Positions 47,556 to 56,897 of a DNA stretch of 64,000 bases are shown one piece after another. How positions within the stretch are numbered: position 1 is the first letter of the stretch; each line of letters starts with the position of its first letter. Under the pieces are notes generated by a model, which worked only from the letters and a program-made list of their open reading frames with translations, was not told the origin of the DNA and searched no databases. The stretch is from an uncultured bacterium (GTDB lineage: Bacteria; Verrucomicrobiota; Kiritimatiellia; CAIKKV01; CAIJXV01). Position numbers and translations under genes: made by a program. Location: the NCBI GenBank assembly GCA_903824675.1, contig CAIJXV010000013.1:62001-126000 (forward strand). Direction: 5' to 3'.

Positions 47556-47930
47556 GCCAGAAAAAGACGGGACAATAAAGTCGCCCTACAGTTATCCAAA
47601 AAACAATGGGAAAAAATTGGGAGTAAAATGGGTTGGAATAAAGTGGAACCGGGAGCAATCGTATTTGAAGACGCCCCTTACGTGAATTTGGTCATTGGCT
47701 TAACGGATAAGGCGGAGATATTGAAAGACCGTCCAAACTACCGCTTCCCTGACGAAATTAACGAAAAAATAGATTTATCGATAGATGTCGAAGATCAGAA
47801 CGAACATGATAATGAGGATTGCGAAGGAACGGAGATGATAATTAAGTCGCTCTTTATCGCAGCTCCTCTCAGACCAATGAGCCCTATGAACCCTTTTAGC
47901 CCGATTAAGATTTCAATTCCCAAAAATTGA
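47541..47930 (+). CDS. Hypothetical small protein
   Basis: Core KVALQLSKKQWEKIGSKMGW looks protein-like; the true start is probably downstream of the repeat. Confidence 0.4.
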   Translation: MLAVRARKRRDNKVALQLSKKQWEKIGSKMGWNKVEPGAIVFEDAPYVNLVIGLTDKAEILKDRPNYRFPDEINEKIDLSIDVEDQNEHDNEDCEGTEMIIKSLFIAAPLRPMSPMNPFSPIKISIPKN

Positions 47931-47943
47931 AAAGAGGAGCCCC

Positions 47944-48147
47944 ATGAGAATTCTTAAAATAGCGGGAGAATCGGAAAGATTTGATGATGAAGCCGAACCC
48001 TTACCAGAAAAAGATTGGTTGGACGAAGTATTCCGTTCCGTGGGCGTACGGATGCTTGATCAGGCGGGGAAGATCCAGGGTCACTGCATTATTTTCACTT
48101 ATCCGGGGTGCTCACTTCTTATGACTCCAGATCATCAGGCTGCTTGA
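47944..48147 (+). CDS. Hypothetical small protein
   Basis: 67-aa ORF just downstream of the previous one; 3' end overlaps the minus-strand gene. Confidence 0.3.
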   Translation: MRILKIAGESERFDDEAEPLPEKDWLDEVFRSVGVRMLDQAGKIQGHCIIFTYPGCSLLMTPDHQAA

Positions 48148-49165
48148 GACTTCCGGGGTTGCTTTGAATGACCGTGTTCTCGTGATCACCGAGATCATGA
48201 ATGAGGGCTTTCATCGCGCCCTTGAAAAGGCTGTTATTGGCTACGACAGAGTCTTTCAACTTCCGAAGCACCATGCCGTACGATGGGTTATTGCACCAGA
48301 GTACGTGCAACGCATTGCCGGTGAAGACGAGGCCCTGGACGCCCTCAAAGCGCACATGGCAGTCCCGGGTGGGGTCGCCTGTGGTGGCCCGGCCACTGTT
48401 GCGGAAGGTGTTGCCGGTCATGGTGATCGCGCGGACGTTCCCTTCAAGGATTTCGATGGCCGGCCCGAATTCGGAGCAGAAGAGGTTGCCGGTGAATTGC
48501 AGGTGCTGGCCGTAATGGCGGTTGACAGCCACGCCGCCCTGCTTATTGTGCTCGATGCGACAGCCGACGACCGAGGTGGAGTTGTTCAAGGAGATTCCGT
48601 GCCTCCCATTGGCGACGAACATGCAGTCAATGATCCAGCCGTCGAATGAATATGAGGCATCAAGTCCGTCCAGTCGGTTTTCCTTGAAGATGGAGTGCCG
48701 CAGGCACCAGACGTGGGCCTCGCCCATGGCCAGGCCGGATCCGGTGAAGTGCTCGATATGGCACCCATCAATCACGATGTTCTGCTCCCCGGCGTTGCCT
48801 CGCGAGGTGTAAATACCATTCATATCCTCGCCGAAATCGCGGCCGTGGAAAGTCAGGCCGCACAGGCGCACACCCACTTTGCCGTTGAGATCAATCAGCC
48901 GTGGTTGGAATGGCTTGAACGGGGAGAGTACCGCGCCACCCTGTTCCTGATAGCCGAACGCCGAGTGTCCCAGGAGGGTGGTGTGATTTTTAGGAAAAAC
49001 CGGTGTCGTCAGGTAATGGCCGGGCGGGAAGAAGATGACCCCCCCGGGGGAAGGTGCGGCTTCAATGGCCCGGCGGATCGCCAGCGTATCGTCGGTCAGG
49101 CCGTCGCCTTTGGCGCCGTAATCACGAACATTGGTCAGGGATGTATGCATAAGGGTGTGATTCAT
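48119..49165 (-). CDS. Right-handed beta-helix (pectate-lyase-3-like) protein, paralog 2
   Basis: VRDYGAKGDGLTDDTLAIRRAIEAAPSPGGVIFFPPGHY; parallel beta-helix repeats; TAATG overlap with upstream paralog. Confidence 0.85.
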   Translation of the reverse strand: MNHTLMHTSLTNVRDYGAKGDGLTDDTLAIRRAIEAAPSPGGVIFFPPGHYLTTPVFPKNHTTLLGHSAFGYQEQGGAVLSPFKPFQPRLIDLNGKVGVRLCGLTFHGRDFGEDMNGIYTSRGNAGEQNIVIDGCHIEHFTGSGLAMGEAHVWCLRHSIFKENRLDGLDASYSFDGWIIDCMFVANGRHGISLNNSTSVVGCRIEHNKQGGVAVNRHYGQHLQFTGNLFCSEFGPAIEILEGNVRAITMTGNTFRNSGRATTGDPTRDCHVRFEGVQGLVFTGNALHVLWCNNPSYGMVLRKLKDSVVANNSLFKGAMKALIHDLGDHENTVIQSNPGSLKQPDDLES

Positions 49166-50211
49166 TATGAGTCCAGGTCCTGGGGGTCTTTCAGGCTGCC
49201 GGGGTTGTTTTCGATAACGGTGTTAACATGTCCGCCGAGGTCGCGGATGAGCTCTTTCATCGCCCCCTTGAACAGGCTGTTGTGGGCGATCACAGAATCT
49301 TTCAGGTTACGCAGCACCATGCCGTACGACGGGTTGTCGCACCAGAGGATATGCAGGGCGTTGCCGGTGAAGACGAGCCCCTGCATCCCTTCAAAACGCA
49401 CATGACAGTCCCGTGTGGGGTCGCCTGCGGTGTCCCGGCCACTATTGCGGAAGGTGTTTCCGGTGATCACAATGGCGCTGACATTACCTTCAGAAATCTC
49501 GATGGACGGCCCGAATTCGGAACAGAACAGATTGCCGGTGAATTGCAGATGCTGGCTATCACGGGGATTGATGTCGACCCCGCCCTGCTTGTTTTGCTCG
49601 ATGCGGCAGCCTGTCACCGAGGTGGACTGGTTGAGGGAAAGTCCGTGTCGTGAATTAAAAGAGAACATGCAGTCGATAATGGAGCCCCCTGAGGCGACGG
49701 CGGCATCCAGGCCATCCATCTGGTTGGCCATGAAAATGGAGTGGCGCAGGCTCCAGCCCTTCGTGTTGTTGAACACGGCTCCGGATCCTGAAAACTGCGT
49801 GATGCTGCATCCATCAATCACGATATGCTGTTCCTCCCCGGCGTCATGTGAGGAGTAAACCCCGCAAAGTTTCTCGCCAAGATTACGGCCGTTGAGGGTT
49901 AGTCCGCTGAGGCGTATTCCCGCTTGGCCGCTGACGTCAAGGAGTCGGGTCTGGCTCGGGGCGAATGGCGACAGCACGGTGCCACCCTGTTCCGCGAACG
50001 GCCAGCACCTGTATCCGAAGGCCGAGTAGCCCAGCAGGGTTTGGTGGGCCTTCGGCATGATCGTCTCGGTCAGATAATGGCCGGGCGGGAAGAAAACGAT
50101 GCCGCCGGGGGAAGGCGCGGCTTTGATGGCTTTGCAAAGCGCCAGTGTGTCATCGGTCTTTCCGTCGCCAGTTGCCCCAAAGTCGCGAACATTAACAAAG
50201 AATGTTTTCAT
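49165..50211 (-). CDS. Right-handed beta-helix (pectate-lyase-3-like) protein, paralog 1
   Basis: VRDFGATGDGKTDDTLALCKAIKAAPSPGGIVFFPPGHY; near-identical C-terminal half to the downstream paralog. Confidence 0.85.
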   Translation of the reverse strand: MKTFFVNVRDFGATGDGKTDDTLALCKAIKAAPSPGGIVFFPPGHYLTETIMPKAHQTLLGYSAFGYRCWPFAEQGGTVLSPFAPSQTRLLDVSGQAGIRLSGLTLNGRNLGEKLCGVYSSHDAGEEQHIVIDGCSITQFSGSGAVFNNTKGWSLRHSIFMANQMDGLDAAVASGGSIIDCMFSFNSRHGLSLNQSTSVTGCRIEQNKQGGVDINPRDSQHLQFTGNLFCSEFGPSIEISEGNVSAIVITGNTFRNSGRDTAGDPTRDCHVRFEGMQGLVFTGNALHILWCDNPSYGMVLRNLKDSVIAHNSLFKGAMKELIRDLGGHVNTVIENNPGSLKDPQDLDS

Positions 50212-50639
50212 GGACGTAAACTGATAAAAAATCGCTTTTCAGGCGGCATGGGCACACGCCCGTGGAGGCCAATATGAAGAAACGCTTTCGTGGAGAAAAG
50301 TGTGCCGTAACATGGCCCCAAACACAAGCGCGATGTTAAATTCCCCGTCGACATTACGAGCCGCTCCATCCCGCTTGAATCTGGTCCCCCAACCCTGTAC
50401 CCTTCTCCCTGAAACGGATCAGCCACGCGATATCCACCGCCGACAACCCCCTTGCTTTGATCGGCATATTTACACCCGCCCCAGCCACCGTCAAGGGCTA
50501 AAGGCTGATAAATCGAGTAGACCGCCCCCATCGCCGGCGTTATAGTCTGCCATCGGTTGTCCTTGACGGTTTGAACAATAATAACGTGGATATCCGGCAG
50601 TCGTGCCGGTTAATCATTGTTGTGTCTGGAGAAAAGAAA

Positions 50640-51464
50640 ATGAGACTGATCAGGAGAATGGCACTCGGTCTTTGCGTTCCGTTTCTTGCGTATTCCGCCT
50701 ATGCAGCGCAACTTCCTTCCATTTGCGGGGAGTGGACTGGCTCACGCCCTCCCAATGGAACGACCCGGCCCAATGAACAGAAATGGGTTCTGACATTTGA
50801 TCGCGACAAGACGTTTGGGCTCGTCATATTCGAAGATGCCAGTGCGCTTCCTGGTGTCGAAGGATGCTATGAATCCAGCGAGACAAATATTCTAATCGAT
50901 TTGTTCGGGAACCAACAGATTCCCTTGACTTACACGTTGCGTGAGGATGTTCTCACATTACCGTTTTCCGAAATCACTAGGCAACTCGGCTGGGGAGACG
51001 GGGTGGACAAGTTTGTGCGAACCAAGTCAGGCACAAACCTGCTATCAACGACCCACAGCGCAACTCTGGACGCCGGTCGGTATCGAGTTGAATTGAATGT
51101 ATCGGACAAGAACAAGAAGGATGTCCTTATAGCTGCCTTTGGGGATCACTACAAAGAGGCCACTGCCAAGCCAATTGATGTGGGTACATGCCACGTCTAT
51201 CGGTTGAAGTATCGCAATATTATCAAGTTTCCATCTGGGCCTTTTGGAAGCCCGTCATTTGATGGAAAAGATTTCAAGGTGTCTTTCGCCTTCTCACGGC
51301 ACTTCACTGCGGACTTGGAGGGCACTACCGCGAACGCTAAGAAGATCACCGGGACATTCAGAGGGCGGCAGGCTGCAGTTGCAGGGACGTTCACTGTGAA
51401 ATGGGCCAGCGGACTCGATGAAGATACTGGAGGCGAACAGATGGACACAATCGGCTCCCCGTGA
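50640..51464 (+). CDS. Hypothetical secreted protein
   Basis: MRLIRRMALGLCVPFLAYSAYAAQ signal, GGAGAAAAG RBS region. Confidence 0.6.
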   Translation: MRLIRRMALGLCVPFLAYSAYAAQLPSICGEWTGSRPPNGTTRPNEQKWVLTFDRDKTFGLVIFEDASALPGVEGCYESSETNILIDLFGNQQIPLTYTLREDVLTLPFSEITRQLGWGDGVDKFVRTKSGTNLLSTTHSATLDAGRYRVELNVSDKNKKDVLIAAFGDHYKEATAKPIDVGTCHVYRLKYRNIIKFPSGPFGSPSFDGKDFKVSFAFSRHFTADLEGTTANAKKITGTFRGRQAAVAGTFTVKWASGLDEDTGGEQMDTIGSP

Positions 51465-51633
51465 TCCGATGCCTGTTCTGCTCCAACGATTCCCAGTCTT
51501 TTCGTAATGAAGCTCATCCCCGGTACAACCCTCTCCAGTAGTTACAGTTACTTTTCCTTTGAGAATGGTAACAATGACCAACAGAGAAATTTTATTTAGC
51601 ACAGATGTTGCTGGCATAGGTAACATATCCGCG

Positions 51634-51876
51634 TCATTCCCACTTCGACTTGTAATCATTATCCAGATTTCGCCTCACCTCCTCAATCGAACGCAAAGCC
51701 GCATTTGTATCACCTTTTCGCACCTCGGATTCAATTTGCTTCAGATTTTTTGAGAAAAGACCGTATTGTATTGCTACGTGGGGGTGAATGAGTTTCTGCC
51801 CTATCCAAATCCCTACAACAAGTGCTACGCTAACAGGAATAGCCCTTGATAGAATACGACCCCAAGAAATGTTCAT
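51634..51876 (-). CDS. Small single-TM protein
   Basis: MNISWGRILSRAIPVSVALVVGIWIGQKLI then an amphipathic helix. Confidence 0.45.
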   Translation of the reverse strand: MNISWGRILSRAIPVSVALVVGIWIGQKLIHPHVAIQYGLFSKNLKQIESEVRKGDTNAALRSIEEVRRNLDNDYKSKWE

Positions 51877-51937
51877 GTTGTGTTCCCCTTTCTATCCGGC
51901 TTCCGTCCCTTAACCTAGAATGAACGAATGAATGCCA

Positions 51938-52050
51938 AAATTCGCACCCCAAATATACCCGAATCTTATGCCATTTTCAGGGAGACGCAAGGATAGAACG
52001 GCTTTTCATCCCCTAAAATCACCTAGACCGCCCCCTTTGCTGGCAGTATA
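51938..52050. repeat. Duplicated intergenic module, copy B
   Basis: ATTCGCACCCCAAATATACCCGAATCTTATGCCATTTTCAGGGAGACGCAAGGATAGAAC...CATCCCCTAAAA...TAGACCGCCCCCTTTGCTGGCAGTA. Confidence 0.9.
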
Positions 52051-52090
52051 GTGAATTCAGTGGGGATGACATCGGGTTGTAGATTAAATA

Positions 52091-52573
52091 ATGAACCAGA
52101 AACCCAAAACAGGGAGGGATAGCATCGGACGGCTTCGGTATTATCTCCGTCAAACGAAACAGGGCATCCCGATTTCAGCGGCGATGCTTGCTATTGTTCT
52201 CATTGGAATTTGGCTTTCAGGACATTGGTTTCGGGTTCCAGTATGGCTTAAAACGATTTTGATTGGCGTGGCGACCTTTTCCTTCGTCATGGAAACGGTT
52301 TCGTTCTTTCACCTTAAATCAAAAATCAATCGGATTCCCAAAGAAACGAACGAGTTATTTAAGTATCACTACGGGCAGGGGGTACACCTCATTGCTTCCG
52401 CTCCACCCCCGCTAAAAACAGGTATTGAAGTTGCTATTGTAGGAATGACAGAACTCGATCAGGAGCGGGAAATATTGTCCGTTCGGTGTCCTATTGGTAG
52501 CCATGTTTACTTGATTGAATATCCAGACGGATCATCGGTTGAAGTGCCCCAAATCTTTATTGAACCCGCATAA
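52091..52573 (+). CDS. Hypothetical membrane protein
   Basis: Two TM helices (ISAAMLAIVLIGIWLSGHWF; WLKTILIGVATFSFVMETVSFF) followed by a soluble domain. Confidence 0.6.
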   Translation: MNQKPKTGRDSIGRLRYYLRQTKQGIPISAAMLAIVLIGIWLSGHWFRVPVWLKTILIGVATFSFVMETVSFFHLKSKINRIPKETNELFKYHYGQGVHLIASAPPPLKTGIEVAIVGMTELDQEREILSVRCPIGSHVYLIEYPDGSSVEVPQIFIEPA

Positions 52574-52787
52574 TAAGCATTTTTGAGGACGAATCCCCCC
52601 CCCTTTTTTCATACCTTCAACGGCTAATTTTTACCGTCGTTAGCTGGTTAATTCTGGTTGTCCTTGGGGGGCAGGAAGCAAAAACAGGAAAAAAGTTGCC
52701 ACCGAACTTGCCACGGGACAATTCCGCAAAAACGGCTAAAACCTAGGGAATGCAATAAAACCCAATAGAATCAGGGCAAAAAAATGG

Positions 52788-52860
52788 AGCGAGCGAAGGG
52801 AGTCGAACCCTCGACAACTACCTTGGCAAGGTAGCGCTCTACCAACTGAGCTACGCTCGC
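52788..52860 (-). tRNA. tRNA-Gly (anticodon GCC)
   Basis: Minus strand GCGAGCGTAGCTCAGTTGGTAGAGCGCTACCTTGCCAAGGTAGTTGTCGAGGGTTCGACTCCCTTCGCTCGCT; complete cloverleaf, loop TTGCCAA. Confidence 0.95.
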
Positions 52861-53051
52861 TTCCTTGAAAGCGCGCCTTTTATAGCAAAAGCCATCCGCC
52901 CCGTGCAACTATTTTTTAAAATCGCCCGGCGCAATAGGCACATGGCGATTCCGTGGGTGGCACAACGCTCGATCGGGATTGCTATTCATCCCGGTAACTT
53001 TCTTTGATTTCGCCCTGTATGGGTTCCTTCCGCTCCCCCGGCGAAGGGAAG

Positions 53052-53252
53052 GTCTCACGCGGAGGCGCGAAGGGCGCTAAGGGAAGCAGGGCCGTGCGGT
53101 GAGCGCTCACGGGACGTGATCGTGCACCGCGCGTCCGGCCCCGTTTTGTAGGATTTTTCAAGAGTAGCAGCCGCGCGAGGCATCCCGCATCCAGGCGGGA
53201 CTCGTCGCGCGGCTATCAGGACCTCGGCGACCTTCGCGGCTTTGCGTGAGAC
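53052..53252. repeat. Intergenic element with imperfect 22-bp inverted repeat
   Basis: GTCTCACGCGGAGGCGCGAAGG (53052-53073) versus CCTTCGCGGCTTTGCGTGAGAC (53231-53252). Confidence 0.7.
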
Positions 53253-53728
53253 TCGTCGGAGTTTACGCCGTTGCGGTATGACCTAACAGCCTATTGCCTA
53301 ATCCGCTACAGCCTTCGCGTCCCATAGGGACGCCAGTGAAATTAAACCTACTATTGCAAGACCACCATCGGGTGGCATTCCAATCGCTCCACGGTCAGGG
53401 CGATCTTTCCATCCCGGACGGCATCTTGGGTCAAATCAAGAGAACGATCACACGCTATGGCCTCTCGGATTGATCGGCCGCATCCCCCTCACCCCACCCC
53501 TCCCCCGCGCCGGGGGGAGGGAGGATTGGGGAAAATGTCGGCTTGTTCGTAGCGGGCCCCCTCCCGCGCCGGGGGGGAGGGAGGAAGCCATAATGTGGTA
53601 CGACACCAACCTGCATCTGATTTCTTCACACCTTCATAGATCTGGCTCTATTCCGGTCCTGCTTCCCAAATGGCCCAACCTCGTATTTTCAGTTGGTAAC
53701 ATCGCAAAAATATTGTTTCAATCAGCGA

Positions 53729-54541
53729 ATGAGTTTTATCCCTTCTGTCCAGGAACCCGAAACGCCGACCCGCCCGGCACTCTGGTTGATTTTTCGCGGG
53801 ACTGACATCCTGGTTCATACGGAGCCCCTTCACGCACCGGAACTCCCGACCGGACTCGAGTTCCCCTTCCCGACCCTCCCCTTGCTTCGCCGCCAATTTC
53901 TGGGTCATCAGGATGAGCAACCCTGTTTTTCAGCCGAAGCGGAACCCTCCGCCCCCCCACCCGCAGGCTATGACTGGGTCGGCTTGCGCAGTGTATTCGG
54001 GCGTCTGCCGGATGCGCTCTTCTGGCTGGCGGCCCGGGCGGTCCAGATCATGGACTGGGATCGAACCCATCAATATTGCAGTCGCTGTGGCCAACCCGTT
54101 AAGGCACGTCCCAACGAACGATCCAAGGAGTGTTCCGCCTGCGGCTTCCTGGCCTTCCCCCGGATCGCACCGGCGGTGATCATCCGCATCACCCGCGGAC
54201 GGGAAATCCTTTTGGCCCGGGGCCGGCATTTCGCGACGGGCATGTTCAGCGTCATCGCGGGATTCGTCGAACCCGGGGAAACCCTCGAACAGGCCGCCGT
54301 GCGCGAAATCAAGGAAGAGGTCGGCCTGGACGTGTGCAACCTCCGGTATTTCGCCAGTCAACCGTGGCCCTTCCCTCATTCACTCATGCTCGCCTTCACC
54401 GCCGAATATGCGGGCGGCGAAATCCAGGTCGATCTCGACGAATTGGAGGAAGCGCATTGGTTCTCACTGGACCGACTCCCCACCTTACCCGGCCCCTTAA
54501 GCATCTCCCGCCGCCTGATCGATGATTTCGTTAACCGGTGA
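53729..54541 (+). CDS. nudC: NADH pyrophosphatase / NAD-capped RNA hydrolase, Nudix
   Basis: YCSRCGQPVKARPNERSKECSACG zinc ribbon; PAVIIRITRGREILLAR; GFVEPGETLEQAAVREIKEEVGL Nudix box; SQPWPFPHSLMLAF. Confidence 0.95.
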   Translation: MSFIPSVQEPETPTRPALWLIFRGTDILVHTEPLHAPELPTGLEFPFPTLPLLRRQFLGHQDEQPCFSAEAEPSAPPPAGYDWVGLRSVFGRLPDALFWLAARAVQIMDWDRTHQYCSRCGQPVKARPNERSKECSACGFLAFPRIAPAVIIRITRGREILLARGRHFATGMFSVIAGFVEPGETLEQAAVREIKEEVGLDVCNLRYFASQPWPFPHSLMLAFTAEYAGGEIQVDLDELEEAHWFSLDRLPTLPGPLSISRRLIDDFVNR

Positions 54542-54928
54542 AGAGTCGGAACGAATTGACCCGGCATCTTCTGACTGATCGGGAGAATCAGTTCAACCGT
54601 GAACCCGAAGGCACGGCCCATCCCACTCACCCCTCACCCCGCCCTCTCCCGCAAGGGGCGAGGGAGAAGCAGAGCGCCACCGCATAATAACTTTAGCGGG
54701 ATCATTCCCTGGAGCGAAGGATTACCTCATCCCCGGCGAGGGAGAGGTCGGACTCAATCGCCGTTACGGCGCATCGAGCCCGGGTGAGGAGGATCCACCT
54801 TCTCTCCTTCCGGCAAATTCCAAATTTTCCTGTGGCCACGACCTCAAATTAAAGCTATATTTTTGCCCTGTTTTCTCTCTATCAAGTTGGCCCACTTGGA
54901 GGCATTCCCTCCAGAGAAGGAGTCGATC

Positions 54929-56497
54929 ATGGCGCGTAAAGTAACCATTATTGGGGCGGGGAGTGTCGGTTTTACACGGGGCCTGATGCGGGACATGCTA
55001 GCCGTCCCGGAACTGGCCGATACGGAATTCGCTTTCATGGACATCAATGCCCAGAATCTCGACATGCTCGCCCAATTGGTCCGGCGCGATATCGAGTTCA
55101 ACAAACTCCCCGCCCGCATCACGACCACCACGAATCGCCGCCGCGCGCTGGAAGGCGCCGATTATGTCTATAACGTCTGTCGTATCGGCGGTCTCGAAGG
55201 CTTCGCCACCGACATTGACATCCCCCTCAAATACGGCATCGATCAGTGCGTGGGCGACACCCTCTGCATCGGCGGCATCATGTACGGCCAGCGCAATGTC
55301 GCCGCCATCCTCGATTTCTGCCGCGATATTCGCGAAGTCGCCCAGCCCAACGCCCTCTTCCTCAATTACGCCAATCCCAATGCCATGAACACCTGGGCCG
55401 CCAATCAATACGGCAAGGTCAAAACCCTCGGCCTCTGCCATGGCGTCATGGGCGGCCACTGGCAGATCGCCTCGGTGATCGAATTCCTCATCAACGGCGA
55501 AAAAAAACCGACCGACAAGGGATTCAAGCCCGTCACCGTCAAGGACGTCGATATCATCTGCGCCGGGATCAATCACCAGACTTGGTATATTCAGGTCAAA
55601 TACCAGGGCAAGGACTGGACCGGCCGCCTGCTGGAAGGTTTTTCAAAACACCCTGTCTATCAGAAAACTGAAAAGATCCGCATCGATCTGCTGCGCCGCT
55701 TCGGTTATTACACCACCGAATCCAATGGCCATGTTTCGGAATATGTGCCCTGGTACCGCAAACGTCCCGCCGATATCCGCCAGTGGATCTCGCTTGATTC
55801 ATGGATCAACGGTGAAACCGGCGGCTATCTCCGGGTTAGCACTGAGGGACGCAACTGGTTTGAAACGGATTTCCCGAACTGGCTCAAACAGGATCCCTGG
55901 AGTTACGCCCCGGATAAACGCGGTCATGAACACGGCAGTTACATCATCGAAAGCCTGCTCACCGGGCGCCCCTATCGCGGCCACTTCAACGTGCCGAACT
56001 GCGGATGCATCACGAACCTGCCCGATGATGCCATCGTGGAAGTCCCCTGCTATGTCGATCGCAACGGGATCAGTATTCCCAAGGTCGGCGATCTCCCTCT
56101 CGGTTGCGCCGCGGTCTGCAATGTCTCAGTCAGCGTTCAACGGTTGGCCGTCGAAGCCGCCGTTCACGGCGATGTCGCGCTCCTGAAACAAGCAGCGATG
56201 ATGGATCCGCTGACCGGCGCCGTCTGCGATCCGCGTGAAATCAGCCAGATGGTCGACGAGATGTTGATCGCCCAGGCCCAATGGTTGCCGCAATACCGGA
56301 AAGAAATTCCCAAGGCGCAACAACGCCTGAAGAGCGAGAAAAGGCTCGGGACCAAAGTCTGGAAGGGCGCCGCGCGCTTGAAAACCAAGTCCGTCGCCGA
56401 AATGCGCAAAAACGCCCAGGAAGCCCGTCAAAACGCCCAGGCCGCGGATAAAGCCGCCGCCAAGCGTAAGGAACAGGTGACGCGGCGGAAGGCCTGA
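54929..56497 (+). CDS. GH4 family alpha-glucosidase/galactosidase-like protein
   Basis: KVTIIGAGSVGFTRGLMRDML; GDTLCIGGIMYGQRN; NYANPNAMNTWA; CHGVMGG. Confidence 0.93.
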   Translation: MARKVTIIGAGSVGFTRGLMRDMLAVPELADTEFAFMDINAQNLDMLAQLVRRDIEFNKLPARITTTTNRRRALEGADYVYNVCRIGGLEGFATDIDIPLKYGIDQCVGDTLCIGGIMYGQRNVAAILDFCRDIREVAQPNALFLNYANPNAMNTWAANQYGKVKTLGLCHGVMGGHWQIASVIEFLINGEKKPTDKGFKPVTVKDVDIICAGINHQTWYIQVKYQGKDWTGRLLEGFSKHPVYQKTEKIRIDLLRRFGYYTTESNGHVSEYVPWYRKRPADIRQWISLDSWINGETGGYLRVSTEGRNWFETDFPNWLKQDPWSYAPDKRGHEHGSYIIESLLTGRPYRGHFNVPNCGCITNLPDDAIVEVPCYVDRNGISIPKVGDLPLGCAAVCNVSVSVQRLAVEAAVHGDVALLKQAAMMDPLTGAVCDPREISQMVDEMLIAQAQWLPQYRKEIPKAQQRLKSEKRLGTKVWKGAARLKTKSVAEMRKNAQEARQNAQAADKAAAKRKEQVTRRKA

Positions 56498-56597
56498 TGA
56501 TCGGGCGGTACCGTCCGAAAAAAGCAAAGCCAGACCTATGAAGGTGTGAATAAATCGGCCAGAAACGGTCGGGGTGGCACCCGACCCTCCCAACACC

Positions 56598-56649
56598 TAA
56601 GAATAACCGTCGGTATTTACAAGGGAGGGACGGCTGCCACGCCGTCCAC
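56598..56649 (-). repeat. Left copy of a 52-bp inverted repeat flanking the GH74-like gene
   Basis: Reverse complement GGACGGCGTGGCAGCCGTCCCTCCCTTGTAAATACCGACGGTTATTCTTAGG matches 59533-59584. Confidence 0.85.
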
Positions 56650-56897
56650 CGATTTGTTCACAGGTTCTATGGACTGGCTTATGCGTTTAGCCGTCCGGTA
56701 GAAGCTGTAAAAAAATAAAATCCTGACGGTCGGGACCCTTCGGCTTCGCTCAGGGGAGCCGGAGCCTGACCCTCCACTGGAGGGATGACCTCCGTGTCGT
56801 CCACGAATTAATTCACGGTTTTTTACGCCCGGCTGGTCGCCGTTATGACGGATGAGATCACCGGCGTGCCCCTCTAGCCGGTTGGCGCAATATCGGT

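Noticed and set aside
50208-50531. 107-aa minus-strand ORF upstream of the beta-helix genes
   Set aside because: No recognisable features; covers a repeat-like intergenic segment and lacks a credible start context.
47443-52050. Integron cassette array (attC sites) explaining the repeated intergenic modules
   Set aside because: No GTTRRRY/RYYYAAC core sites, no integrase, and genes are divergent rather than co-oriented.
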